Positions 49,239-58,901 of a DNA stretch of 64,000 bases are shown here, one piece after another. Each line of letters opens with the position of its first letter. Position 1 is the first letter of the stretch. Source of the stretch: Nitrosomonas sp. Is79A3 (GTDB taxonomy: Bacteria; Pseudomonadota; Gammaproteobacteria; Burkholderiales; Nitrosomonadaceae); NCBI RefSeq assembly GCF_000219585.1, contig NC_015731.1, forward strand, positions 2,542,001-2,606,000, given 5' to 3'. Made by a program: the position numbers and the translations under genes. Below the pieces are notes generated by a model. It searched no databases and was not told where the DNA came from. It was given only the letters and a program-made list of their open reading frames with translations.

Positions 49239-51473
49239 TTACTCCTCAGGAGGTTCCGGTTCCAACGCGAAAGCGACTGGAACCGCCGTAGCATCTAAGT
49301 AGTCCAGTGTGCTCCAGCCATCGGTAGCCAGTGCATCCACATGCAGGTTTTCCGCAAAGGCTGCCTTTTCACAAGCACCAAGCAGGTTTGCAACCGGTAC
49401 GTCATTACTGAACACGCTGTTCACGTTGCGTGTATAGCCGCCCAGGGTACTGGAGTTACTGCCGGCCGGCCCGCCTGCCGTTTCCACCACACCTGTACTA
49501 CCACGCGCAATGGTAAAATTGAAGGTGGCAAAATTATTGGGGTGGCGCGCTTTAAAACTCACATGCGCATCCGAAGCCGCTTTATTGACATATTGCGCAA
49601 AACCGCAGCCGTCCGCCGTGTTGCCATCTACGTTCACAGGGTAGATTTCCGCTTCGCAGCGATTGTTGTCCACGCGCAGCACCAGCCGGAACGCAACGAT
49701 TTTGCCAGTAGCATCACGGATCACGCGATCCTCCATATCACTTGGCAACGCTGGATGATGCGCGACAAGCTCCGTATCCACTGTGCCTGGGCCAAATGGT
49801 CCGAAACCGGTGGGCACCTTGAGTAACACATCCTCATTGCTGAGATTCACAAGCGTGCCATCGCTCTTGAACAACTCCAGCTTCAGCTCGTATTTACCGG
49901 CACCTGTGTTCGTATTGCCGCCATCCAGCAAATGTGACAAAAAGAAAGAACTCGCGGTATTTTCTCGCGCATCCACTTCCGGTGACCACGACGATGACAC
50001 AGCACCCGGATTCAGCGGCGGATTGACCGGACGAATTTTGAACAAATTTTGCCCCGCGAATGCCGGATCAGGGCCCAGCAGATACGGCCTAAAAACGAGA
50101 GTACTATCCGCAAGAATTTCAGCGTAGTGGCGCACAACATCTTTGTCCATCGCGTGCCAAGCACCCACGGACGCTGTGACGCCATCCGCCAGTGTCAAAC
50201 GCCGGTATGACCAGCGATAATGTGTGATACCGCTAGAGATGAGTGCATCACCAAACCACACGTGCGGCTCCAGGCTGCCACCGAATGGTTCACCTGCCGT
50301 GGTTAGCCCTTCATTTACGCCCGCACTGGAGCGTTGAATCTCCGGCATGCTCACGCCGTTGCCGATGAGCATTACTGCGACTTGTTTGCCAGGCAATGGG
50401 TTTGGGTCACCACACCAAGGTACGCGCGGATCAGTCACACGTATTGTCACGTCGCTACCACAAACGTAATCCCAATAGGTATTGCAACGAATAGGCGGGT
50501 GATACACCGTGGTCCACACACCGCCGATACAATATTCCACCCAGAAATACAAATCAGGATGATCGCCCGCACACAAATACCAAATTGTGGTGTCAAAGCG
50601 CCCCTGGCTGTCGGTATCCAGTACGGCCAATTCATCACACCGGTAGAAATACGGCCACAACCATGGCCAGTAACACAAATACGGACGGATCAGCACGTGA
50701 TTTTCGAGCAAAACTTGGCGCATGATGTTAACTGATGCAGAACTCAATCCAGACTTCAGCGCAAATGGCAGGTCTAAATTTGCTGCTTTGGGCAGCAATG
50801 GTTGCGGGTTGAGCATTGCTTGCGCACCAGATTTAACCGGCTCTGCCCCCTGCTTAATCGTGACTGCCTGTGCGCGTGCGAGATTACGCGGCGTGAGATC
50901 GCGCATTACAGCATCAATACGGAAAGGTATTGGATCCGGTTCGGGCGGACGTGGAATCGGGATTTCGATCAATTCCAGCAACTCATCGCGAATGCGGCGA
51001 ATGATATCATCAGGCAGCCGTGGAATAAGCAGATACAGCGGATCGACTTCGCACACGTGCACACGTGCATGACACACCGGCATTTCGTGGTGTTCTCCGC
51101 CGATGACAACCGGGCGCACCACTTTGCCACGCACGCGGCAGGAACACCACAACCACCACTTCCAATTAATCTCTGGAATCGGCAACAGCTCATAATCATT
51201 TTTCTTCGGATCGAAATTCCACATCGGCTCATACGCTTGCAACCGCTCCATATCATTTAATGTGATCGGTTTGTCGCGATTAAGCGATGGCGAAGGCGCT
51301 GCGAAAAACAGCCGCGCAGGACGTTGCTCGTCATCCTTTATCTCCAGCTGAACTTCGCCTTTCTTGACAGTTGCGCTAGTAATCAACATACCGCGATGAT
51401 CAAAAACGTATGCAACGATTGTCATTTCTTTTTCGGGTTTGCCTTCAAACCCGGCAGTGAATTTGAGTAACAT
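49239..51473 (-). CDS. Large hypothetical protein, 744 residues
   Basis: Starts at ATG 51473 with GGAGGT upstream. There is no signal peptide or membrane segment at the N-terminus. The first 60 residues form a beta-sandwich-like part (VAYVFDHRGMLITSATVKKG); a central Trp/Tyr/Cys-rich part (PYLCYWPWLWPYFYRCDELA; YLCAGDHPDLYFWVEYCIGG) is unusual; and the second half has carbohydrate-binding-like strands. It resembles large carboxypeptidase-regulatory-type multi-domain proteins but no family is named with certainty. It is probably monocistronic. Confidence 0.6.
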   Translation of the reverse strand: MLLKFTAGFEGKPEKEMTIVAYVFDHRGMLITSATVKKGEVQLEIKDDEQRPARLFFAAPSPSLNRDKPITLNDMERLQAYEPMWNFDPKKNDYELLPIPEINWKWWLWCSCRVRGKVVRPVVIGGEHHEMPVCHARVHVCEVDPLYLLIPRLPDDIIRRIRDELLELIEIPIPRPPEPDPIPFRIDAVMRDLTPRNLARAQAVTIKQGAEPVKSGAQAMLNPQPLLPKAANLDLPFALKSGLSSASVNIMRQVLLENHVLIRPYLCYWPWLWPYFYRCDELAVLDTDSQGRFDTTIWYLCAGDHPDLYFWVEYCIGGVWTTVYHPPIRCNTYWDYVCGSDVTIRVTDPRVPWCGDPNPLPGKQVAVMLIGNGVSMPEIQRSSAGVNEGLTTAGEPFGGSLEPHVWFGDALISSGITHYRWSYRRLTLADGVTASVGAWHAMDKDVVRHYAEILADSTLVFRPYLLGPDPAFAGQNLFKIRPVNPPLNPGAVSSSWSPEVDARENTASSFFLSHLLDGGNTNTGAGKYELKLELFKSDGTLVNLSNEDVLLKVPTGFGPFGPGTVDTELVAHHPALPSDMEDRVIRDATGKIVAFRLVLRVDNNRCEAEIYPVNVDGNTADGCGFAQYVNKAASDAHVSFKARHPNNFATFNFTIARGSTGVVETAGGPAGSNSSTLGGYTRNVNSVFSNDVPVANLLGACEKAAFAENLHVDALATDGWSTLDYLDATAVPVAFALEPEPPEE

Positions 51474-51485
51474 ACATACCTCCAT

Positions 51486-52059
51486 TAAGCCTTTGATTAT
51501 TTATAGACAACCAAGAAAAGCCGGCCAGAACCAACTAACTCTTTACGATGATTCCTTGAATTTTTCTTTTATTCCGCTGACCGGTTGTTGTCTTAACCAT
51601 ATCAATCATTTCATTGATGCTCTGCTTCTCCTTGAGATTTTCTCTTTCATTTGAACCGTAAGCATCACTGACAAATGATGATTCTTAACTTAGCACCTTG
51701 ACAGTGGAACTGATGTGACAAACCCCACATGGAGCATCATAAAAATTGACACAATCGAATAAGATCTGGGTGAAAAGTATGGTGTTATGCTTCGATTAAC
51801 TCGTTGGGGCAAAATTTGCACTGAACAGTACAAACTAATCTGATTACACTGCTGATACGCAACAGACAAGACCGCCGCACAGTCATACGGAATGTTGCAA
51901 TCATTTTTTACACTGATCGCAACATTCCGCATTAAATACAAGATCTTTATAGAAGAATCCTATTCAGATGAGCAAAGCATCGTTCAATGCGTTAAAATAT
52001 TTTGATTTGAGTCCGTTAATATTGGCTTAAGTTTAAAAACATATTAAATCGAGTACTTT
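51486..52059. other. 574-bp intergenic region with an 11-bp inverted repeat
   Basis: No convincing gene is present. CGGAATGTTGC (51888-51898) pairs perfectly with GCAACATTCCG (51919-51929) around a 20-nt loop, with AT-rich flanks, upstream of the OmpA-family gene; it may be an operator or RNA hairpin. The rest is AT-rich and featureless by eye. Confidence 0.55.
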
Positions 52060-52761
52060 ATGATGCGTTCTATTGTTATTGGGCTGTCTGTTATATTTTT
52101 TTCCCTGACTGCCATTGTCACGTTTAAGGCGCTAAAACTTCCTGCATCCGCAACTTCTTATCAAGATTTCCGGCCAGAAATAATGCCTATGCCTGTACCG
52201 CCAGTTTCTGCACCTGCACCTTCACCTGCACTTGAATCAACCCCTGATGCTTTCAGTTATTCAACTGAAAATCCGGATTCCAATAAGACTCTTGTTGGAG
52301 GCGTTGAAAAAACAATTACCCAGTTTGAAAACCAACTGGCAACAACTGAAGGCACATTTAATGACACTAATACTGCCGATACTAAATCTCAACCGCGCAT
52401 CCTGACAGTATTTGGTGGCAAAACATTTCCTTCCGGACAGGATGTTATCCAGGATGTTGCTTACGCTACGATTGAAAAATTGGTCAAAGAAATATCATCA
52501 TCTCCAGGCAGTCGCATTCTGATAGAAGGCCATACCGACAACGTGCCAACCGGTAAACCAGGTAGTGACAATATGGATTTATCATTGCGCCGGGCAAAAG
52601 CCATCGCGAACATCTTGGTGTTGCACGGCATCCCGATGGATCGGATATCTGTCACTGGTTATGGTGATACAAATCCGATATATTCCAACACTACAGAAGA
52701 AGGCAGAGCAAAAAACCGTAGAGTCGAAGTAAAACTAATGCCGCAAGAAGGAAATAATTAA
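52060..52761 (+). CDS. OmpA-family peptidoglycan-binding protein
   Basis: A 233-residue protein with an N-terminal membrane segment (IVIGLSVIFFSLTAIVTF), a Pro-rich linker (MPVPPVSAPAPSPALESTP) and a C-terminal OmpA domain (VFGGKTFPSGQDVIQ, ILIEGHTDNVPTGKPGSDNM, SLRRAKAIANILV, VTGYGDTNPI, KNRRVEVKL). The domain binds diaminopimelate of peptidoglycan. The stop overlaps the start of the AAA-ATPase gene (TAATG), so the two form an operon, as in secretion or pilus-like systems. Confidence 0.88.
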   Translation: MMRSIVIGLSVIFFSLTAIVTFKALKLPASATSYQDFRPEIMPMPVPPVSAPAPSPALESTPDAFSYSTENPDSNKTLVGGVEKTITQFENQLATTEGTFNDTNTADTKSQPRILTVFGGKTFPSGQDVIQDVAYATIEKLVKEISSSPGSRILIEGHTDNVPTGKPGSDNMDLSLRRAKAIANILVLHGIPMDRISVTGYGDTNPIYSNTTEEGRAKNRRVEVKLMPQEGNN

Positions 52762-53972
52762 TGCATATGTACGCACAGCACTTTAACCTTAATTTACTTC
52801 CATTTGAGAATGTACCGGACCCGCTATTCTTTTATGATCAGGGTGATCATGCTCGTATACGCAAACAAATCTCCGGATCTTTACAAAGCGGCCGAGGTTT
52901 AATCGTCGTAACCGGACCAATCGGCTCCGGCAAGACCACCCTCAGTCAGATGATAAAGTCTGATTTTCCCGAAGACATCAAGGTAATCTGGATGGCTGAG
53001 CCGCCTGCAAGCAGCTCTGACCTGTATCTGTTTCTCGCGCAGGAGCTTGGATTACAACCTACATCATCCGAGAAAACCTTTGTAATGCGGGATATCAGAA
53101 ATGCGCTGTTAAAAATCAATTCTGAAGGAAAAAAATGCCTAGTCATTATGGATGAATCACATCTGATGTCAGAGGATGTTATCAACGGCATTCGTTTACT
53201 GAACAATCTTGAAGAAGGATCCACCAAACTCATTCAGCTACTGCTTCTCGGTCAAGAAGAATTGATGGAAAAGATCAACAAACCGGAGATGGCGCCCTTT
53301 AAGCAGCGGATCGCCGCACTTGAAACACTGGGAAAAATGAATGTTGATAGAGTACTGAAATATATTACGCATCGTATTCAAGTAGCCGGTGGCGCCACCA
53401 GCCTCATTTCAGATACCGGGTGGGAAGCACTTTCGATCGCATTTAGCTCCGGCGGAACACCACGGACGATTAACTCTCTGTGTGACAGGTCATTCAATAT
53501 CGCATATGAACGAAATAAATTAAACGTTGATGCGCAAGATGTTTATGAAGCGACACAGAGAATGGGATTGGTAACCGATGTGTTTCATTACATTATCTTG
53601 CTCAACAACAGAGAAAGAAAAAAACTGGAATCACAGCAAGTAACCGATAATGCTGCACCAGAAACAGCCCCCCCGTCACCTGAGAGAGAACAGCCCATAT
53701 CACCTGTTGCAAAGAAAACAGAGCAGAAAAAAAAGGTTACGCCGAATAATGAAATGCCTGAAATTCCGGGAGTAAAAATAGATGTATCCGAGAAATCCTA
53801 TGACGATATTGCTAAGTCAATTAAAGCCAAATATGAACAAAAAGGTTTAATGGTGCCTGCTACATTGCTGGCATTGTCAATGATCGCATTCATGATCAGT
53901 ATTTGGTTCTTTTGTCACCGCACGGACTCTATAGGATTTCTCGGCTGTCTCATGGATTTACTCAGTTTTTGA
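52761..53972 (+). CDS. ExeA/MshM-type AAA ATPase with C-terminal membrane segment
   Basis: A 403-residue ATPase: start YAQHFNLNLLPFENVPDP, Walker A GPIGSGKTTLSQM, Walker B KKCLVIMDESHLM and an SGGTPRTINSLCDRS sensor/lid. This is the ExeA/GspA-like AAA family. A charged linker with Pro/Glu/Lys repeats leads to a membrane segment near the end (LLALSMIAFMISIWFF). With the OmpA-like partner it probably energises remodelling of peptidoglycan or assembly of an envelope complex. No other secretion genes are in the window. Confidence 0.85.
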   Translation: MHMYAQHFNLNLLPFENVPDPLFFYDQGDHARIRKQISGSLQSGRGLIVVTGPIGSGKTTLSQMIKSDFPEDIKVIWMAEPPASSSDLYLFLAQELGLQPTSSEKTFVMRDIRNALLKINSEGKKCLVIMDESHLMSEDVINGIRLLNNLEEGSTKLIQLLLLGQEELMEKINKPEMAPFKQRIAALETLGKMNVDRVLKYITHRIQVAGGATSLISDTGWEALSIAFSSGGTPRTINSLCDRSFNIAYERNKLNVDAQDVYEATQRMGLVTDVFHYIILLNNRERKKLESQQVTDNAAPETAPPSPEREQPISPVAKKTEQKKKVTPNNEMPEIPGVKIDVSEKSYDDIAKSIKAKYEQKGLMVPATLLALSMIAFMISIWFFCHRTDSIGFLGCLMDLLSF

Positions 53973-54041
53973 TTAACTCTTCCCGCCAATTAACTACTCC
54001 GTATTACCCTGTACTAGTAATCACCATCCAGTCACATAAAA

Positions 54042-54064
54042 AACCCCGCCACTCGGGCGGGGTT
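54042..54064. terminator. Bidirectional terminator
   Basis: AACCCCGCC (54042-54050) and GGCGGGGTT (54056-54064) form a GC-rich stem. On the minus strand TTTTTT follows, so it ends the PEP-CTERM gene transcript; on the plus strand it may help end the ATPase transcript. Confidence 0.85.
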
Positions 54065-54090
54065 GCTTGAGGCGCGGTTTAATCTAGAAC

Positions 54091-54564
54091 TTAAATATCC
54101 TTTTTCTTACGGCGCGATAGAAAACCCAGCAAACTCAGACCTGCAATTAATATAGCATATGTTTCCGGTTCGGGAACGGAGGATGTTGAAAAATCATTCC
54201 AATGGTCACCACCCTGTCCTAAACCAGGGTTAAAATCATGCCCGCCAAATACTTTTCCACCCCATGAATCTTTGTTATCCCCACTTGAAGGTGTGTAGTC
54301 ATCATCATCCTTCAATGATAGATGACTTCCACCACTCCATGAGTCATGCTTATCATCGTAAAAAGCTTTTTTGTTTTCGCCAGTCGACTCATGATCTTTA
54401 TCATCAGAAGACTCATGATCCTTATCACTTGATGATTTTTTGTTGTCTGATGAGGAATGTTTTTCGGACCCTTTCCCATCGCTTCCTGAAGCTGCATGAA
54501 CCGCTCCACCCATGCAAAGAATACTTACGACAAATAATACAATTAGTTTCTTTAAATCAAACAT
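54091..54564 (-). CDS. PEP-CTERM sorted exported protein
   Basis: A 157-residue protein with a signal peptide (LIVLFVVSILCMGGAVHA), a highly charged Ser/Asp/Lys-rich low-complexity middle (KSSSDKDHESSDDKDHES) and a C-terminal sorting tail: SVPEPETYAILIAGLSLLGF followed by LSRRKKKDI. The VPEP motif, hydrophobic helix and basic end are the substrate signal of the EpsH/exosortase system, linked to exopolysaccharide and biofilm. The mature part is probably disordered. No exosortase is in this window. Confidence 0.92.
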   Translation of the reverse strand: MFDLKKLIVLFVVSILCMGGAVHAASGSDGKGSEKHSSSDNKKSSSDKDHESSDDKDHESTGENKKAFYDDKHDSWSGGSHLSLKDDDDYTPSSGDNKDSWGGKVFGGHDFNPGLGQGGDHWNDFSTSSVPEPETYAILIAGLSLLGFLSRRKKKDI

Positions 54565-55046
54565 TGTGAGTTTCCTCTCCCGATAAATAAGAATACTTTA
54601 ACGGAACTTCGGGAGACAGTATTAATAGGTAATCACTACTTTCTTCTGGAATATGTGTGGAATCTTTGCGACGATGAAATACTGAATAAGCCCAACCAGC
54701 AATTTTTCAACGACCTGATAAACTCTGTTTGGTTAACTTAATCAGGAAATAATCCAGATTCCGAAGTAAAAAATGCCAGCGTTCCCGGGCCGGGTTGTTA
54801 AAACGCTGGCAAATAAAACAAATACCGCTTTGACACTACACCTGAACCACGGTGTCTGTAAAACTTGAGACTGATCAACTGTACCAAAAGGAATAGCGGT
54901 TTATATTCCCCAGATTTTTCGTTGTACAGTCTGGCTATGCGCTAAAAATCCGTTGAAATCTTTCCTGTTATCCCAGCATGGTTCACTACGATCGCTCATG
55001 TCCGATAGACTCCTCGGTCAGGCTGCACTCTGATTTCGCCGCGCCC
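54565..55046. other. Intergenic region with terminator and possible IS end
   Basis: No gene was recognised in 482 bp. TGCCAGCGTT (54774-54783) and AACGCTGGCA (54802-54811) form a stem followed on the minus strand by TTTTTT, a terminator probably for the lipoprotein gene at 55047. GGTGTCTGTAAAAC (54851-54864) resembles the end of IS256-type elements, but no transposase remains. The rest is unassigned. Confidence 0.45.
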
Positions 55047-55529
55047 TTATTGAGTTTTAACAGCTTCTTCACTCAAGCTTCCAGATCCCGAATTCAACCT
55101 GGCTTTAATCTTCCGGTTGTTCTGTTGATCAGGCATCTCCGCCGGTTTTGCATAATTGCGTTGCAACAATTCTGCGGCTATTTTCCGGTGAAATTCTGCC
55201 TGCTTTGAGGCATCCTCTGCAGCTTGCTCGTAATAACGGATATTGGCCTGCGTATGTGATTTAAAATCTTGCCCCTGTCTACCATAGTAATAACTATGAT
55301 CTTCATACTCTTCTAACGATTCCACTTTTTCTGCAGCTTTTGCTGCCATTTCTTTGGCTAACTTATCGTAATAATTTGACAAGTTAGTGTGATCGCTATG
55401 CGTTTTGGCATTTTGTACCATCTTTCTACTATCGGTATCTTGTGACTCCAGTTGCCCTAACTGCGCGCAGGCAACCAGTAGAGAAAGCATAGGTAAAACT
55501 GCCAGATATTTTCCCAGTTTAATATTCAT
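55047..55529 (-). CDS. Small helical lipoprotein
   Basis: A 160-residue exported protein with a type II signal (MLSLLVACAQL; lipobox LVAC). The mature part is helical with repeated Ala/Lys/Glu segments (KLAKEMAAKAAEKVESLEEY and EQAAEDASKQAEFHRKIAAE). It probably faces the periplasm from the outer membrane. No family was recognised. Confidence 0.72.
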   Translation of the reverse strand: MNIKLGKYLAVLPMLSLLVACAQLGQLESQDTDSRKMVQNAKTHSDHTNLSNYYDKLAKEMAAKAAEKVESLEEYEDHSYYYGRQGQDFKSHTQANIRYYEQAAEDASKQAEFHRKIAAELLQRNYAKPAEMPDQQNNRKIKARLNSGSGSLSEEAVKTQ

Positions 55530-55690
55530 GATAGTAATAACTCCAAGTAGAACGATACAGGTGCGTATCCTACCGGAGTCAATACTTCCATGTATATTAG
55601 GGAAACTATTGTTTTTTTGTAATGGAAACCATTAGGCAATAGCAAAGCGGTAAGCTATAGAAAAAGATAATCCGCGGACCAACAGAATAG

Positions 55691-55912
55691 CTAACGTACG
55701 ATTGCTTCCACAACACGCCTATAGAGCGGTGACAGTACAATTAAGACACCGAAACCAATTGGAAAAGCAATGCTCCATGAATAAAGCCATTCTCTGATAA
55801 AAGCGTCAGAAAAACCAAGATTGACTGCGGTGACTGTCGCGGATACACAACCGGTCATAGTCGCCGACATCATTAAACAATAAATACAATGCGCTAATAT
55901 TTTTTGCTTCAT
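55691..55912 (-). CDS. DUF2798 membrane protein
   Basis: A 73-residue protein with two membrane segments (IYCLMMSATMTGCVSATVTA; YSWSIAFPIGFGVLIVLSPL) and a basic end (YRRVVEAIV), matching DUF2798: S-x-x-M-T-G-x-V ... W-x-x-x-W-x-x-A-F-P. The function of the family is unknown. Confidence 0.82.
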   Translation of the reverse strand: MKQKILAHCIYCLMMSATMTGCVSATVTAVNLGFSDAFIREWLYSWSIAFPIGFGVLIVLSPLYRRVVEAIVR

Positions 55913-55996
55913 GCGAATCCTCTATTTTCCTGAGCCACTGGATCAACTCTTGCATTAGTGCATATCGTAAACGAATTAGAGCAAAAATATCTCAAA

Positions 55997-56590
55997 TTAT
56001 CCAGACCGGTTTGAAACTTGTAACTGACTGTTATAAATCTCCCCGGTATAGCTCTGTAACACCTCTACAGCCTGAGGACGCATCACTTCCCGTGTTACGC
56101 TGACTCCTCTTTGCTTCAGTTCCTGCTCCCAGTGCATCGAGCGGGGACCTTCATTAAAGCCGATCGCCTGTGCATCCTCCGAATGCGCGCCACACACAAC
56201 CGAGGCCACACCTGCCCACAGCAACACACCCAAACACTGACAACACGGTTCCACACTGGTCACCAGCTCAAACGAACCATGACTTGCGAGTTCATAACTT
56301 CCTAGCGTTTGTTCCGCTAAAACCAGCGCCATCACTTCGGCATGCAATAATGAGGATTTCCCCGGAACAACCCAATTGACTCCCGGCGCAATAAGTTCGC
56401 CGGTATGTTGATTAAAAACGGCCGCGCCGAATGGCCCTCCTCCATTTTTTATGCTCATACGAGCTAAATCAATGACCAGAGACATTCTTTGGTTCGCATC
56501 GGGAAGGGTTTCTGGAATTCCGATAGCCCAAGTATTCAGCCATTTTGGAATGGGTAATTTAATATTAATCCAATGATTCATTCTGTTCAC
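55997..56590 (-). CDS. Nucleoside/guanine deaminase-like zinc enzyme
   Basis: A 197-residue cytidine-deaminase-fold protein. The zinc ligands and catalytic Glu are present: HAE in SLLHAEVMALV, and PCxxC in SVEPCCQCLG. GPFGAAVFNQ precedes them, as in guanine deaminases and related nucleoside deaminases. The N-terminus is about 30 residues longer than the core. The exact substrate cannot be read from sequence; guanine is the best guess. Confidence 0.85.
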   Translation of the reverse strand: MNRMNHWINIKLPIPKWLNTWAIGIPETLPDANQRMSLVIDLARMSIKNGGGPFGAAVFNQHTGELIAPGVNWVVPGKSSLLHAEVMALVLAEQTLGSYELASHGSFELVTSVEPCCQCLGVLLWAGVASVVCGAHSEDAQAIGFNEGPRSMHWEQELKQRGVSVTREVMRPQAVEVLQSYTGEIYNSQLQVSNRSG

Positions 56591-56741
56591 TCAACAAAAT
56601 CCTGGTCTCTGACCGAAAAAACCAGTCTCTGGTTTTCAGCATACATAAACAAATTTAAAATTAAAACACAAAACTTCCACGTCAATTCATCAATATCTTG
56701 ACAGCTCCTAGGCAGATCAAGTCTACTATCAGCCAGCTACT

Positions 56742-56860
56742 TTAGGGAGACTCTGAATAACTTGCATTTGTCATTCCGAACGCAGCGAGGAATCTTTAAT
56801 AATCAATGTAATAGATTTCTCGCTCTGGCTCGAAATGACACTTGTTCAGAGCTTCCTTAG
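56742..56860. repeat. MITE-like element with nested inverted repeats
   Basis: Outer ends TTAGGGAGACTCTGAA (56742-56757) and GTTCAGAGCTTCCTTAG (56843-56859) are imperfect inverted repeats. Inner ends are GTCATTCCGAACGCAGCGAG (from 56770) and, at the other side, CTCGCTCTGGCTCGAAATGA (ending 56838), the GTCATTxCGAxC type of dispersed repeat known in many bacteria. The element is about 119 bp and carries no gene. Confidence 0.75.
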
Positions 56861-56926
56861 TTTATTTTTCCGTCCTGCTGTAGCTCGTTTTTATCCCCGG
56901 TTGTTGATCATGAAGGATTCATTGTT

Positions 56927-58846
56927 GTGTTTTCAGCGCTTAAAAACTTTAGTTTCGTAAGAACGCTCGGTTATTTGGCATTTTCTGCGAGTTGGCTGGG
57001 GTTTGCTTACTATTTTGGGCGGTTGATTCCGGATAAACAGTTATGGTTTGCCTTATTGGTAACATTCCTGTTTGGATTACCCATTTACTTTGCTGCGATT
57101 TATGCAGTAACAATTGAAAGAATTTATCTTTCCAGTCAATTCAAGAAACTGGGCATTCTGCATTGGCTCTTTACCCGCCGGATTCTGGCATATATATGGT
57201 GGTTACTGTGGTCGATTGTTTTTGCTTTTTTACTGTTATTTTATCTCGGCTCGGCAGAAAAACAGGAGTGGTTGATCTTCTTTGCGGCTATTCCGGTATT
57301 TGCCGTCATTTATGCCACTTTCTTCCCGATTGCTGCGCGTGAATACAAGCCTTATATCGCCGTGCATAAATCCTTAGCCTGGTCGCGTTGGGTGACTGCG
57401 CTGACGATGGCCGTGTTTTTTGTTGTGTTTGTAAACCACTCCGATGCAAGCCGTCAATATGCCTCATTGGCGGAAGCTGTCACGATGGAGAGCCAGAGAT
57501 TGGATGGGACAACCAACAGTATCTTGATTCTTGAAACCAACCGGTTGTTGGGTTTTATTGAGGGAATGAAGCGTTATGCGCTAGGTAGCCTGCATTCATT
57601 CAGTGATGTGCTTTATTTGGGATGCGTTTTTCTGGGTAGCTTGCTGTTTTTTTATAACGTGGCGCTCGGGATTTCCAGTTTTATGGTTCCTTTATCCGAA
57701 CACCGCCGCATATTCGCTCCTATACAGGATACCGATCAGCCTCCTGCAGTTTCGCCCTGGGCCTGGGCGCTTACCTCAGCATTTGCTACTTTCTTTATAT
57801 TCTTTATTTACGTGCCTTCGACGGTGTACGTCGATGCTTGGCTGCGTTCCAATCCGGAAACGATCAAAGAAATACAGGCATCAAAACAAACTGTAATTCA
57901 GACGGTGGAAATGATCGGAGATGATTACTACAAACCCGGAACAGCCGCGCAAATTGAGCAGGCTTATCTCGATAGTCTCAGCAAGCTCGAAGCATCGCTG
58001 GGAAAATTGCGTGAAACTACCGGTACCGGATTTCAGCAAATGGCCGACAATGTGGATGATTATCTGGATTGGTACTACAGTCTGCCGGGGGAATATGAAC
58101 GTATCGTGGCATTGGCCACCGGCGTTCTGGAAAACTGGATGGCCGAAAAGCTGCAGAATTATCTGATGAAAGGCAATGTGTTTGGTCCGGTACAGCAATC
58201 CATTGAAGAAGTGCTACAGAATAACCAGCAATTACGCACCGAGCATTTACAGAAAGTTGAGCAGATTCTGGCAGAGAATCGTGTCGAACCCATTGATAAT
58301 TCACAACTGGAGATCGTCAGACACGCTTCACTGAGTGCGCTCAAAGAACCGCCCACACACAGTGTCATCATCAATCTTGAAAATCGCATACTGATCTCCG
58401 GCGGCATCGGTACCGCGGGTGCTATCACTGGTGCAATCGCCGGGAAGATTACTGCCAAGGTGGCTGGAAAAGGAATCATCAAGCTCGGTGCCCAAGCCCT
58501 AATTAAAGTGACTGCCGGCAAAGCGGTCAGTGCTTTAGGCGGGGCTGCCGCCGGCGCCGCTACGGGAGCAGCGCTGGGTTCATTCATTCCCGGCATCGGT
58601 ACAGCCATCGGTGCAGCCATTGGTGGTATTATTGGCGGCATCACCATTGGATTGACCGTTGAAAAGCTTCTTCTGATGCTTGAGGAAGCGTTCTCACGCG
58701 ATGAATTTAAACGCCAGATTCTGGATGCCATTGAAGACGAGCGCGTTGAGTTCGAAAAATTTTTAAACACACCTGCTGTATCTGATAGCGCTCCCAGTAA
58801 CGATATTGAAGCTGATACGCACAAAAGTATCCGGCAGTCTTTATAA
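56927..58846 (+). CDS. Large polytopic membrane protein with Gly/Ala-rich C-terminal domain
   Basis: A 639-residue protein starting at GTG. Residues 1-300 have about seven membrane segments. A soluble helical region follows (about 310-490; IQASKQTVIQTVEMIGDDYY, LEASLGKLRETT). Residues 510-600 carry a long Gly/Ala-rich amphipathic stretch (GGAAAGAATGAALGSFIPGI; GTAIGAAIGGIIGGITIGL), like glycine-zipper segments, before a charged tail. It may be a channel-like or envelope-stress protein; no family was recognised. Frame and composition are consistent throughout. Confidence 0.65.
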   Translation: MFSALKNFSFVRTLGYLAFSASWLGFAYYFGRLIPDKQLWFALLVTFLFGLPIYFAAIYAVTIERIYLSSQFKKLGILHWLFTRRILAYIWWLLWSIVFAFLLLFYLGSAEKQEWLIFFAAIPVFAVIYATFFPIAAREYKPYIAVHKSLAWSRWVTALTMAVFFVVFVNHSDASRQYASLAEAVTMESQRLDGTTNSILILETNRLLGFIEGMKRYALGSLHSFSDVLYLGCVFLGSLLFFYNVALGISSFMVPLSEHRRIFAPIQDTDQPPAVSPWAWALTSAFATFFIFFIYVPSTVYVDAWLRSNPETIKEIQASKQTVIQTVEMIGDDYYKPGTAAQIEQAYLDSLSKLEASLGKLRETTGTGFQQMADNVDDYLDWYYSLPGEYERIVALATGVLENWMAEKLQNYLMKGNVFGPVQQSIEEVLQNNQQLRTEHLQKVEQILAENRVEPIDNSQLEIVRHASLSALKEPPTHSVIINLENRILISGGIGTAGAITGAIAGKITAKVAGKGIIKLGAQALIKVTAGKAVSALGGAAAGAATGAALGSFIPGIGTAIGAAIGGIIGGITIGLTVEKLLLMLEEAFSRDEFKRQILDAIEDERVEFEKFLNTPAVSDSAPSNDIEADTHKSIRQSL

Positions 58847-58901
58847 AACGAACCAAACAAACCGGCCAATACTCCTATAAGGCAAAAATACTGGAATTCG
58901 A

